From Janibacter endophyticus (GTDB lineage Bacteria; Actinomycetota; Actinomycetes; Actinomycetales; Dermatophilaceae): a DNA stretch of 64,000 nt. This document shows positions 8,445-17,363 of this stretch, piece after piece. The position numbers and the translations under genes are program-made. The notes below the pieces were generated by a model. The model was not told the origin of the DNA. It saw only the letters and a list, made by a program, of their open reading frames with translations, and made no database searches. The stretch is taken from contig NZ_JAFEJG010000004.1 in the NCBI RefSeq assembly GCF_016888335.1, positions 2,776,930 through 2,840,929 of the forward strand. The letters are read 5' to 3'. Each line of letters opens with the position of its first letter. Position 1 is the stretch's first letter.

Positions 8445-9935
8445 TCAGCTGAGGGTCTCGGACGAAGGGGGGCCCTCGACCGACTGAGCGGCGCGCTCGG
8501 CCGCGTGAGCGGCGTCTGCGGTGGCGGTGCCGGCACGACGGCGGTCGACCCAGCCGTCGATGTTGCGCTGGTTGCCGCGGGCGATGGCGATCTGCCCGGG
8601 GGCGACGGCCCCCGTGATCGCGGACCCGGCGGCCACGTAGGCGCCGTCGGCGATGTCGACCGGGGCGACGAGGACGGAGTTGCTGCCGACGAAGGAGTGC
8701 CTGCCGACGTTCGTGTGGCCCTTGGTCACGCCGTCGTAGTTGGCGAAGATCGTGCCCGCGCCGATGTTGGCCCCGTCGCCGATCGTCGCGTCGCCGCAGT
8801 ACGTGAGGTGCGGGACCTTGGCACCGGCACCGATCTGCGCGTTCTTCGTCTCGACGAAGCCGCCGATCTTCCCCTTCGCCCCGAGGACGGTACCTGGGCG
8901 CAGGTACGAGTACGGGCCGACGGTCGCGTCGTCGTGGACCACCGCGAGGTGGCCCTCGGCACGCCGGATCGTCGCCCGGTCACCGACCTCGCAGTCGGTG
9001 AGCGTGACCTCGGGGCCGACCACCGACTCCGCCCCGACCGTCGTCGCGCCGAGCAGCTGGGTCCCGGGCAGCAGCGTCGTGTCCTGGCCGATCTCGACGT
9101 CCACGTCGATCCAGGTCGACGCGGGGTCGACGATCGTCACGCCCGCACGCATGTGTCGCTCGCAGGTGCGCTGGTTGAGCACCCGGCCGAGCTCGGCGAG
9201 CTGGGTGCGGTCGTTGACGCCCTCGGTCTGCCAGAGGTCCTGCAGGACGTGGGCGATGACCCGGCCACCGTCCTCGCGGGCGAGCGCAAGGACGTCGGTG
9301 AGGTACTTCTCGCCCTGGGCGTTGTCGGTCGTGACCTTGGCGAGCTGGGCGCGCAGGACGTCGGCGTCGAAGGCGTAGATGCCGGAGTTGATCTCGCGGA
9401 CGGCGCGCTGGGTCTCGTCGGCGTCCTTGAACTCCACGATCCGCTCGACGTTGCCGTCGGCGTCGCGGATGACGCGGCCGTACATCTTCGCGTCGTCGAG
9501 GATCGAGGTGATGACGGTGACGGCGGCGCCGGCCTCGACGTGGGCGGTGGTCAGCTGCGAGATCGTCTCGGCGGTGAGCAGGGGCACGTCTCCCATGGTC
9601 ACGACGACGGTGCCGGTGAGATCGGCCGGGAGGACGTCGAGCCCGCACTCGGCGGCTCGGCCCGTGCCCTTGACCTCGTCCTGGTCCGCGACGAGGACCC
9701 GGCTCTCCCCCTTCGCGTTGCACTCCTCGATGAAGGCGGCGACGCGGTCGCGCTGGTGGCGGATGACGACCACGGTCGAGTCGGCGCCCGCCCCGCGGGC
9801 GGCCCGCATCGCGTGACCGAGGAGGGTGTCCCCGCCGATGCGGTGCAGGACCTTGGGGGTCGTGCTCTTCATCCGGGTGCCCTCGCCGGCGGCGAGGATG
9901 ATGACGGCAGCAGGGCGGTGAGCGGTGTCGGACAC
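8445..9935 (-). CDS. glmU: Bifunctional UDP-GlcNAc pyrophosphorylase / glucosamine-1-P acetyltransferase
   Basis: This 496-aa enzyme performs the last two steps to UDP-GlcNAc for peptidoglycan. The N-terminal uridyltransferase domain (about 1-245) has the nucleotide-binding motif LAAGEGTRMKS at residues 13-23. The C-terminal left-handed beta-helix (about 260-470) carries the hexapeptide repeats and the acetyl-CoA region (AGTIFANYDGV). GTG 9935 is chosen over upstream codons because it directly precedes the conserved N-terminus and has GGAG about 8 bases upstream. The last 40 residues are Ala-rich and variable. Confidence 0.96.
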   Translation of the reverse strand: MSDTAHRPAAVIILAAGEGTRMKSTTPKVLHRIGGDTLLGHAMRAARGAGADSTVVVIRHQRDRVAAFIEECNAKGESRVLVADQDEVKGTGRAAECGLDVLPADLTGTVVVTMGDVPLLTAETISQLTTAHVEAGAAVTVITSILDDAKMYGRVIRDADGNVERIVEFKDADETQRAVREINSGIYAFDADVLRAQLAKVTTDNAQGEKYLTDVLALAREDGGRVIAHVLQDLWQTEGVNDRTQLAELGRVLNQRTCERHMRAGVTIVDPASTWIDVDVEIGQDTTLLPGTQLLGATTVGAESVVGPEVTLTDCEVGDRATIRRAEGHLAVVHDDATVGPYSYLRPGTVLGAKGKIGGFVETKNAQIGAGAKVPHLTYCGDATIGDGANIGAGTIFANYDGVTKGHTNVGRHSFVGSNSVLVAPVDIADGAYVAAGSAITGAVAPGQIAIARGNQRNIDGWVDRRRAGTATADAAHAAERAAQSVEGPPSSETLS

Positions 9936-9998
9936 GCGTGATCTCCGAAGGGGTAGCGGTGAGCGGCCGTGCCTCACTCTACTCCGCAGCGGGAGCTG

Positions 9999-10018
9999 GG
10001 CTCCCCGGGTAGGAGTCG
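9999..10018. repeat. Direct repeat of the tRNA-Gln 3' end (att-like, distal copy)
   Basis: The 20 bases ggctccccgggtaggagtcg are identical to 10685-10704, the 3' end of the tRNA-Gln gene (T-loop, T-stem 3' strand, acceptor 3' strand and the first two bases of CCA). This copy has no upstream tRNA body. Such duplications are produced by tyrosine-recombinase integration into tRNA genes. The two copies bracket about 670 bp holding one lipoprotein gene. Confidence 0.7.
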
Positions 10019-10022
10019 GGCG

Positions 10023-10571
10023 TCACTCCCCCGCCGTAACCTCGGTGCCGCCGAAGGCCTCTGCGTAGGCCGCGGCTGCCGAGGGCTTGAGCTCGCCGGA
10101 CACCCGCAGAAGCGCGGCTCCGTTCACATAGTCCCACTCGGAGCCGAGGGCCGGGGATCCTGCGAGAATTCCCTGGATGTACTCGGCCCGGGCCGTTGCT
10201 GCGGCTTCGTCCTTGAAGACCTCGATCACGGCGCCACAGTCGGAACCCAGGGAGCCGCAGGCGGCCGCGGAGTCATAGAGCACGGCTGCAGAGACATAAC
10301 CGTTCGGGCGGCCCAGGAGGTCGTTGGGATCGTTGTCTTCGGTGATGGTCACAGCCTTTGTCACCGTACCGACCTCGTCCTTCAGCTCGGCCGCCAGCGA
10401 GTCTGCGTTCTGGTCCGCGCCGGCCGCGGACTCAGAGGGGGGCGAGCTGGAGCCTTCCTGGGAGGACACACCCGATGTGGACGTCTCGACTGCGGCGGGA
10501 GAGTCTCCACCACCGCATGCGGTCAGCGAGAGGACGAGGGCCGCGGGGACCACGAGGTGTGAAGGCTTCAT
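10023..10571 (-). CDS. Putative lipoprotein of unknown function
   Basis: This 182-aa protein has a lipoprotein signal: MKPSH, hydrophobic core VVPAALVLSL, lipobox LTAC with the lipidated Cys at residue 20. A Ser/Ala-rich linker follows to about residue 60, then a compact globular domain with two Cys (AAACGSLGSDCGAV) that could form a disulfide. An AGGAG ribosome-binding site is present. No family is recognised. M. tuberculosis has an unrelated-looking lipoprotein gene (lpqT) near here. GC looks lower (low 60s percent by eye) than its neighbours. It lies between two copies of the tRNA-Gln 3' end, so it may be cargo of a former integrated element. Confidence 0.75.
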   Translation of the reverse strand: MKPSHLVVPAALVLSLTACGGGDSPAAVETSTSGVSSQEGSSSPPSESAAGADQNADSLAAELKDEVGTVTKAVTITEDNDPNDLLGRPNGYVSAAVLYDSAAACGSLGSDCGAVIEVFKDEAAATARAEYIQGILAGSPALGSEWDYVNGAALLRVSGELKPSAAAAYAEAFGGTEVTAGE

Positions 10572-10662
10572 CTCCTGGTTCTACCAAAGTGGCACATCGG
10601 GATGTGGGGCTTTCGGGCCAAGTGCCCCGCACGCCACAGCGCGTTGCACCGGGGCCTGCCCA

Positions 10663-10678
10663 CGCCCTCGTGAGGGCG
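10663..10678 (-). terminator. Short hairpin downstream of tRNA-Gln
   Basis: Inverted repeat cgccct/agggcg with a 4-base loop, 5 bases after the 3' end of the tRNA on the minus strand. It is short and lacks a U-tract. Confidence 0.35.
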
Positions 10679-10683
10679 ACCCC

Positions 10684-10765
10684 TGGCTCCCCGGGTAGGA
10701 GTCGAACCTACGTCGCTAGTCCTGATTCAAAGTCAGGCGGGCCCTGCCGGCAGACCAACCGGGGA
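10684..10765 (-). tRNA. tRNA-Gln (anticodon TTG)
   Basis: The minus strand folds as a cloverleaf: acceptor TCCCCGG/CCGGGGA, anticodon stem CCTGA/TCAGG with loop CTTTGAA (anticodon TTG), T-arm GTAGG-TTCGACT-CCTAC, discriminator G and encoded CCA. The length of 82 bases including CCA is longer than usual. The D-arm (GGTC/GGCC with a 9-base loop) and variable region (9 bases) account for the extra bases. Gln identity rests on the anticodon. Its 3' 20 bases are repeated at 9999-10018. Confidence 0.85.
10685..10704. repeat. tRNA-proximal copy of the 20-bp att-like repeat
   Basis: Identical to 9999-10018 and contained in the 3' end of the tRNA-Gln gene, in the same orientation. Together they form a direct repeat 686 bp apart. 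Confidence 0.7.
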
Positions 10766-10766
10766 A

Positions 10767-10784
10767 CGCCGCGAGATCGCGGCG
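10767..10784 (-). terminator. Hairpin between the methyltransferase gene and tRNA-Gln
   Basis: Palindrome cgccgcg-agat-cgcggcg (7-bp GC stem, AGAT loop) lies 13 bp after the methyltransferase stop and directly before the tRNA 5' end on the minus strand. It could end the upstream transcript or be a processing signal. Confidence 0.5.
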
Positions 10785-10797
10785 CCCCCAGGGTAGT

Positions 10798-11598
10798 TCA
10801 CCCCTCCTTGTGCCCCACGGCGAAGACCCGGCGGAAGGGCAGCAGCACACCGGCCGGGGTCCGCGGGTAGGCCTCGGCGACCCGGCTGCCGTACACGTCA
10901 AGGAAGTCCTGCCGCTCCGCCTCGTCGGTCAGGACGTCGAGGATCGGGCGCAGCCCCGTGCCGGTGACCCACTCGAGGACGGGGTTGTCCTGCTCGCCGG
11001 CCGGGTCGAGGACGTGCAGGTAGGTGGTCTCCCAGGCATCGACGAGCAGCCCGTGCTGGGCGAGGATCTGGAGGTAGGTGCTCGGCTCGGCGGCGCCGTA
11101 GCGCTTCGTCGCGGCCTCGAGCGCGGCGGCCTGCGGGTGCTCCACCGCGACCTCGCGCATGAGGGCATGGGTCGGCGAGGAGAAGTTGCCCGGGACCTGG
11201 AGGGCGAACCAGCCCTGCGGAGCGAGCGCGTCGACCCAGCCCTCGATGAGCGGCAGGTGCATGGGGACCCACTGGAGGGCCGCGTTGGTGACGATGACGT
11301 CAGGGGCCTGACCGAGCGATGCGATGTCCCACGAGGCGAGGTCGGCCTCGACCCACTCGACGCGGGCGCCATCATCCTGGGCCCGGGCGGACTCGATCAT
11401 GTCGGCGCTGTTGTCCACCCCGACGACGCGTGCGTGCGGCCACCGCTGGGCGAGCGCGAGGGTCGCGATGCCGTTGCCGCACCCCAGGTCGACGACGAGC
11501 GAGGGCTCCTGAGCAGCTACCCGGGAGAGCAGGTCGACGAAGGGGCGGGTCCGCTCGGCGGCGAACTTCTCGTACTGCGTCGGGTCCCAGCTGGGCAT
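10798..11598 (-). CDS. tam: SAM-dependent methyltransferase, trans-aconitate 2-methyltransferase type
   Basis: This 266-aa class I methyltransferase has motif I VVDLGCGNG at about residues 34-42, the acidic VVGVDNS motif and a motif IV region (VIVTNAALQW). The start MPSWDPTQYEKFAAERTRPF and the NAALQWV segment are typical of trans-aconitate 2-methyltransferases, which detoxify trans-aconitate, a TCA side product. ATG 11598 has GGAGG about 9 bases upstream. It is divergent from a MarR regulator, with an AT-rich palindrome between them, so that regulator may control it. Confidence 0.82.
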   Translation of the reverse strand: MPSWDPTQYEKFAAERTRPFVDLLSRVAAQEPSLVVDLGCGNGIATLALAQRWPHARVVGVDNSADMIESARAQDDGARVEWVEADLASWDIASLGQAPDVIVTNAALQWVPMHLPLIEGWVDALAPQGWFALQVPGNFSSPTHALMREVAVEHPQAAALEAATKRYGAAEPSTYLQILAQHGLLVDAWETTYLHVLDPAGEQDNPVLEWVTGTGLRPILDVLTDEAERQDFLDVYGSRVAEAYPRTPAGVLLPFRRVFAVGHKEG

Positions 11599-11651
11599 CC
11601 GGTGCCTCCGTCTCGTCGATGAGTGGTGGGGCGATCCTACGAGAGGCCATC

Positions 11652-11665
11652 TCTTGATATCGAGA
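11652..11665. promoter_or_regulatory. Candidate MarR-family operator between tam and marR
   Basis: The imperfect palindrome TCTTGATATCGAGA (12 of 14 positions symmetric) sits in the 93-bp divergent gap. It is 14 bases upstream of the marR -10 box, covering the expected -35 region. MarR-family dimers bind palindromes of this size and character. Assignment is by position; no binding data. Confidence 0.5.
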
Positions 11666-11679
11666 AACTTGATCGTGCG

Positions 11680-11685
11680 TATTCT
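11680..11685 (+). promoter_or_regulatory. -10 box for leaderless marR transcript
   Basis: TATTCT lies 6 bases before the ATG at 11692, the spacing of leaderless actinobacterial promoters. The candidate operator is just upstream. Confidence 0.5.
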
Positions 11686-11691
11686 TGACGC

Positions 11692-12198
11692 ATGCCCCAG
11701 CGACAGCCGATCCACGACGACGTCGACGAGATCGTCGACGCCTGGCGGCGCGAGCGACCTGACCTCGACCCCGAGCCGCTCCACGTCTTCAGCCGGCTCT
11801 CGCGGCTCGCCCGCCGCCTCGACCTGGACCGCGCCACCGCCTTCGGCGACCACGGCATCGACGGCTGGGAGTTCGACGTCCTCTCCGCACTGCGCCGCGC
11901 GGGCGCGCCCTACGAGCTCTCCCCCGGGCGTCTCGTCCAGGAGACCCTCGTGACCTCCGGGACCATGACCAACCGGATCGACCGGCTGGCGGCGAAGGGA
12001 TGGGTCGAGCGCACCCCGTCGCCCAGCGACCGCCGCGGGGTCATCGTCCGCCTCACCGAGACCGGACGGGCCGCCGTCGACGGCGCCATGGCCGACCTCA
12101 TCACGCGGGAGCGCGACCTCCTCGCCGAGCTGAGCGAGACCGAGACGGGCGAGCTCACGGCCCTGCTCCGCCGGCTCCTCGCCCCCTTCGAGTGCTGA
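11692..12198 (+). CDS. MarR-family transcriptional regulator
   Basis: This 168-aa protein is a winged-helix dimer of the MarR family. The helix-turn-helix lies at about residues 75-105 (LVQETLVTSGTMTNRIDRLAAKGWVERTP, split across recognition helix and wing), and the DRRGVIVRLTETGRA wing motif follows. It is divergent from the methyltransferase gene and separated from it by a palindrome, so autoregulation and control of tam are plausible. The ligand is unknown. The gene ends 2 bp before the convergent ABC-F gene. Confidence 0.9.
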   Translation: MPQRQPIHDDVDEIVDAWRRERPDLDPEPLHVFSRLSRLARRLDLDRATAFGDHGIDGWEFDVLSALRRAGAPYELSPGRLVQETLVTSGTMTNRIDRLAAKGWVERTPSPSDRRGVIVRLTETGRAAVDGAMADLITRERDLLAELSETETGELTALLRRLLAPFEC

Positions 12199-12200
12199 CG

Positions 12201-14057
12201 TCAGCCGACGACCTCGGCAGCCTCCAGCCACTCGAGCTCGAGGACCTCTCGCTCGTCGACGATCTCGCGCAGCTCACGGTTGAGCTCCAGGGCGCGCGCG
12301 TGATCGCTGGCCGCCTCCGCCATCGCCGCGTGCACCCGCTCCTCGCGCTCGGCCAGCCGTTGCAGCGACTTCTCGACCCGGGCCATGGTCTTGCGCGCCT
12401 CGCGCGTCTCGGCCGGGCTCGGACCCGACGAGGTGAGCTCATCCCCCTTCGCCCCACCCGGGTTGGTTCCTCCCACCCCGGAACGGTTCCCGGGTTCGAC
12501 CACCTTTATCGGGTTATCCGATAAAGGTCCCTCCCCCCGCGCCCGGAGCTCGAGGTACTGGTCGACCCCACCGGGCATGTCCCGGACCTTGCCGTCGCCG
12601 AGCAGCGCCACCTGCCGGTCGCAGAGCCGCTCGAGCAGGTAGCGGTCGTGGCTCACGACGAGCAGCGTCCCGGCCCAGCCGTCGAGGACGTCCTCGAGCT
12701 GGGTGAGGGTCTCGATGTCGAGGTCGTTGGTCGGCTCGTCGAGCATGAGGACGTTGGGCTCGGCCATGAGCAGCCGCAGGATCTGCAGGCGCCGGCGCTC
12801 GCCACCGGAGAGGTCGGCGACACGGGTCTGCTGGCGGCCGCCGGAGAAGCCGAGCTTCTTCGCGAGCTGGGAGGCGGTGACCTCCTTCTTGCCGAGCGTC
12901 GTGACCTTCTTGACGTCCTCGACGGCGTCGATGACGCGGCGGTCGGCGAGGGCGTCGAGCTCGCGGACGTCCTGGGTGAGGTGCCCGATGACGACGGTGA
13001 TGCCCTGCTTGCGCTTGCCGGAGGCGAGCGGCACCTCGCCCGCGAGCACCCGCAGCAGCGTCGACTTGCCCGCCCCGTTGACGCCGACGATCCCGAAACG
13101 GTCGCCCGGCGCGAGCTGCCAGGTCACCCGGTCGAGCAGGGTGCGTCCACCGAGCTCGACGGAGGCGTCATGGAGGTCGATGACGTCCTTGCCGAGCCGG
13201 GTCGTCGCGAAGCGCACCAGCTCGACGTCGTCGCGAAGGGGTGGCTCGTCGGCGATGAGCGCGTTGGCGGCGTCGATGCGGAACTTCGGCTTGCTGGTGC
13301 GCGCGGGCGGGCCACGGCGCAACCAGGCGAGCTCCTTGCGGAGCAGGTTGTTGCGGCGCTCGGCGGTGACCGCAGCGATCCGGTCGCGCTCGGCCTTCGC
13401 GAGGACGTAGGCGGCGTAGCCACCGTCGTACTGCTCGACCTGCCCGTCGACGACCTCCCAGGTCCGGTCGGCGACCGCGTCGAGGAACCACCGGTCGTGG
13501 GTGATCGTCGCGAGCGCGTTGTCTGGGCGGGCCCTGTGGTTGACGAGGTGGTCCGCGAGCCAGGCCACGCCCTCGACGTCGAGGTGGTTCGTCGGCTCGT
13601 CGAGCAGCAGCACGTCGGGGTCGTCGACGAGGATCTTCGCCAGGGCCAGACGACGCCGCTCGCCGCCGGACATCGGGGCGACCGTGGCGTCCCAGCCCCC
13701 CATCGCCTGCGCGTCGAGCCCGCCGAGGAGCCCGTCGACGACGTCCCGGATCCGTGAGTCCCCCGCCCAGACGTGCTCCGCCCGGTCGCCGAGGACGACC
13801 TCGCGGACGGTAGCCGCCGGGTCGAGCACGTCGGCCTGGCTGAGCATGCCCACGGTGGCGCTGCCCATCCGGGTGATCCGCCCGTCGTCGAGCGGGATCT
13901 CCCCGTGGAGCACCTTCATGAGCGTGGACTTGCCACCGCCGTTGCGCCCGACGACGCCGATCCGGGCCCCCTCGTTGATGCCGAGCGAGACGCCGTCGAG
14001 GATGTGGGCGGTACCGAGCGCGAGGGTGGCACGCTCGACCGAGATGAGGTTGGCCAT
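12201..14057 (-). CDS. ABC-F family ATPase (ribosome-associated, Uup/EttA-like)
   Basis: This 618-aa soluble protein has two ABC domains and no membrane segments. Domain 1 has Walker A GRNGGGKST, signature MSGGERRR and LLLDEPTNHLD. A linker with basic residues (RRGPPARTSKPKFR) follows. Domain 2 has GVNGAGKST, LSGGERRR and LMLDEPTNDLD. The C-terminal 75 residues form a coiled coil ending ELEWLEAAEVVG, as in Uup. ABC-F proteins act at the ribosomal E-site. Between domain 2 and the coiled coil lies a roughly 30-residue Gly/Pro-rich insert encoded by palindromic DNA. The ATG overlaps the ispE stop by one base. Confidence 0.92.
   Translation of the reverse strand: MANLISVERATLALGTAHILDGVSLGINEGARIGVVGRNGGGKSTLMKVLHGEIPLDDGRITRMGSATVGMLSQADVLDPAATVREVVLGDRAEHVWAGDSRIRDVVDGLLGGLDAQAMGGWDATVAPMSGGERRRLALAKILVDDPDVLLLDEPTNHLDVEGVAWLADHLVNHRARPDNALATITHDRWFLDAVADRTWEVVDGQVEQYDGGYAAYVLAKAERDRIAAVTAERRNNLLRKELAWLRRGPPARTSKPKFRIDAANALIADEPPLRDDVELVRFATTRLGKDVIDLHDASVELGGRTLLDRVTWQLAPGDRFGIVGVNGAGKSTLLRVLAGEVPLASGKRKQGITVVIGHLTQDVRELDALADRRVIDAVEDVKKVTTLGKKEVTASQLAKKLGFSGGRQQTRVADLSGGERRRLQILRLLMAEPNVLMLDEPTNDLDIETLTQLEDVLDGWAGTLLVVSHDRYLLERLCDRQVALLGDGKVRDMPGGVDQYLELRARGEGPLSDNPIKVVEPGNRSGVGGTNPGGAKGDELTSSGPSPAETREARKTMARVEKSLQRLAEREERVHAAMAEAASDHARALELNRELREIVDEREVLELEWLEAAEVVG
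12480..12528. repeat. Palindromic insert inside the ABC-F gene
   Basis: Two inverted repeats lie side by side. At 12480-12490 is ggaac-g-gttcc, flanked by ccc/ggg. At 12502-12528 is a perfect 11-bp repeat, acctttatcgg and its complement, around gttat. The second is AT-rich in an otherwise very GC-rich gene. It is in frame (peptide LSDNPIKVVEPGNRSGVGG) and sits in a non-conserved linker, as a protein-coding palindromic mobile element would. Confidence 0.6.
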
Positions 14058-14998
14058 CAGGTCAGACGCGGCGCGGGGATGACATGGGCGCCGGCCACCG
14101 GGCCGGAGGCGCGCAGGACCTCGTCGGCGACACCGGAGGCGGTGAGCGCCACCGCGAGATCGATCGCGCCCTCCTGGCTGCCGGCGAGGAGCGCGACGGT
14201 CGGCCCCGAACCAGACACGATGGCACCGAGCGCACCGAAGCCCATCGCGGCCTCGATGACCTCGCCGATCCGCGGCTGGAGCTTGATCGCCGCCGGCTGG
14301 AGGTCGTTGGTCAGCACGTCGGCGAGAGCCTCGGCGTCACCGAGGCGCAGGGCGGCCATCATCGCCGGGCTGGGCTCTGGCTCCGGGACCCGTCGCCCCT
14401 CGGTGAGCTCGTCGAAGGTCCGGTAGACCTCCGGGGTCGAGAGGCCCTCGGCCGGGGTCGGCACGAAGACCCAGTGGTAGGACCCCTTCGCCAGCACGGG
14501 GGTGATGATCTCGCCGCGGCCCGACCCGACCGCTGTCCCGCCGTGGAGCAGGAAGGGGACGTCGCTGCCGACCTGCGCCGCGATCGGGTCCAGCTCGGCC
14601 TTGCTCAGGCCCGCGGCCCAGAGGGCCTCGCACGCCACGAGGGCGGCCGCGGCATCCGCCGAGCCGCCCGCCATGCCGCCCGCGACGGGGACCCGCTTGT
14701 GGATCGTCAGGTGGACCGGGGCGAGGTCGCCGCCGACCTCGTCCGCGAGCAGCATGGCTGCTCGCAGCGCGATGTTGGTCTCGTCGGTCGGGACGAGCTC
14801 TGCGTCGCGTCCCCGCACGGTGACGCCCCAGGCGTCCGCCGTGGCGGCCGTGACGTCCTCGTGGAGACCCACTGCCTGGTAGACCGTCGCGAGCGGGTGG
14901 TAGCCGTCCTCACGGACTGCTCCGACACCGAGCTCGAGGTTGACCTTGGCGGGCGCGCGCGCGGTGACGGCGGGGGCCGTCTCGAGCACCGAGGTCAT
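14057..14998 (-). CDS. ispE: 4-diphosphocytidyl-2-C-methyl-D-erythritol kinase
   Basis: This 313-aa GHMP kinase of the MEP isoprenoid pathway phosphorylates the 2-hydroxyl of CDP-ME. Visible motifs are [14 protein letters not shown] near the N-terminus, the GHMP ATP loop [17 protein letters not shown] near residue 110, and the C-terminal [10 protein letters not shown]. It overlaps rsmA by 4 bases (ATGA) and the ABC-F gene by 1 base. It is therefore translationally coupled in an rsmA-ispE-ABC-F operon, a common actinobacterial order. Confidence 0.96.
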   Translation of the reverse strand: MTSVLETAPAVTARAPAKVNLELGVGAVREDGYHPLATVYQAVGLHEDVTAATADAWGVTVRGRDAELVPTDETNIALRAAMLLADEVGGDLAPVHLTIHKRVPVAGGMAGGSADAAAALVACEALWAAGLSKAELDPIAAQVGSDVPFLLHGGTAVGSGRGEIITPVLAKGSYHWVFVPTPAEGLSTPEVYRTFDELTEGRRVPEPEPSPAMMAALRLGDAEALADVLTNDLQPAAIKLQPRIGEVIEAAMGFGALGAIVSGSGPTVALLAGSQEGAIDLAVALTASGVADEVLRASGPVAGAHVIPAPRLT

Positions 14999-15861
14999 GA
15001 CGCCACCCTAGTGCGGGCCGCGGCGACCGCCGCGAACTGCTCGACCGTCAGCTGCTCGCCACGGGTCTGAGGGTCGACCCCGGCCGCGCGCAGGGCCTCC
15101 TCGGCGGCCGCGGCCGACCCCGCCCACCCCTTGAGCGCGGCACGGAGCGTCTTGCGGCGCTGGGCGAAGGCGGCGTCGACGCAGGCGAAGACCTCGGCCC
15201 GACTGGCCTGCGTGACCGGCGGCTCGCGACGGGTCAGCCGGACCAGCCCCGAGTCGACGTTCGGGACCGGCCAGAAGATGCTCCGCGAGACCGTGCCGGC
15301 CAGGGACACGTCGCCGTACCAGGCGGCCTTGACGCTCGGCACGCCGTAGGTCTTGCTCCCGGGGCGAGCCGCAAGCCGCTCGGCGACCTCGAGCTGCACC
15401 ATGACGAGCACCCGCTCGATGCTCGGGAAGGTCTGCAGCAGGTGCAGGACGACGGGCACCGACACGTTGTAGGGCAGGTTCGCGACGAGGGCTGTGGGGG
15501 GTGGGCCGGGCAGCTCGGTGACCCGGAGCGCGTCCGCGTGGACGACGTCGAGGTCCCCGGCTCGTGCCGGCGCCAGCGCCGCGACCGTCTCGGGCAGGGC
15601 GGCCGCCAGCCGGGGGTCGACCTCGATCGCCACGACCCGGCGGGCCTGCTCGAGCAGGGCGAGGGTGAGCGACCCGAGCCCGGGCCCCACCTCGAGGACG
15701 ACGTCCTCCCCGGTCACCTCGCCCGCCCGGACGATGCGTCGCACGGTGTTGGCGTCGACGACGAAGTTCTGGCCCCACTGCTTCGTCGGGTGCACCCCGA
15801 GCCGCTGGGCGAGGTCGCGGACGGCGGCCGCGCCGAGCAGCTGGACGTCGGGTGAGGTCAT
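14995..15861 (-). CDS. rsmA: 16S rRNA (adenine1518-N6/adenine1519-N6)-dimethyltransferase
   Basis: This 288-aa protein (KsgA) dimethylates two adjacent adenines in the 3' hairpin of 16S rRNA. It shows [10 protein letters not shown], the SAM motif [12 protein letters not shown] and the catalytic NLPYNVS. The C-terminal helical domain includes [17 protein letters not shown] 15861 is chosen over a GTG 9 bp upstream because a TAGGGT -10 box ends 7 bases before it. It is first gene of the rsmA-ispE-ABC-F operon and follows rpf after a terminator. Confidence 0.96.
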   Translation of the reverse strand: MTSPDVQLLGAAAVRDLAQRLGVHPTKQWGQNFVVDANTVRRIVRAGEVTGEDVVLEVGPGLGSLTLALLEQARRVVAIEVDPRLAAALPETVAALAPARAGDLDVVHADALRVTELPGPPPTALVANLPYNVSVPVVLHLLQTFPSIERVLVMVQLEVAERLAARPGSKTYGVPSVKAAWYGDVSLAGTVSRSIFWPVPNVDSGLVRLTRREPPVTQASRAEVFACVDAAFAQRRKTLRAALKGWAGSAAAAEEALRAAGVDPQTRGEQLTVEQFAAVAAARTRVAS

Positions 15862-15868
15862 GCACCGC

Positions 15869-15874
15869 ACCCTA
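15869..15874 (-). promoter_or_regulatory. -10 box for leaderless rsmA operon transcript
   Basis: The minus strand reads TAGGGT ending 7 bases before the rsmA ATG. No Shine-Dalgarno sequence is present, which fits a leaderless start. Confidence 0.5.
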
Positions 15875-15888
15875 TGCGCAGACAGCGC

Positions 15889-15923
15889 GAGGCCCCGCCC
15901 ACGCTGAGCATGGACGGGGCCTC
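15889..15923 (-). terminator. Hairpin ending rpf
   Basis: Nine-bp GC-rich inverted repeat gaggccccg/cggggcctc with a 17-base loop, 14 bp after the rpf stop on the minus strand. Confidence 0.7.
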
Positions 15924-15936
15924 CCGAGATCGTGCG

Positions 15937-17310
<1,374 letters not shown>

Positions 17311-17363
17311 AGCGTGCTCTCCCAGGCCCTTCGGAGGCCGGCCGGGCGCCCGTCCGGCGCCCG

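Noticed and set aside
9999-10018. A second, truncated tRNA gene
   Set aside because: Only the 3' 20 bases match; no anticodon or D-arm precedes it. A duplicated attachment-site core explains it better.
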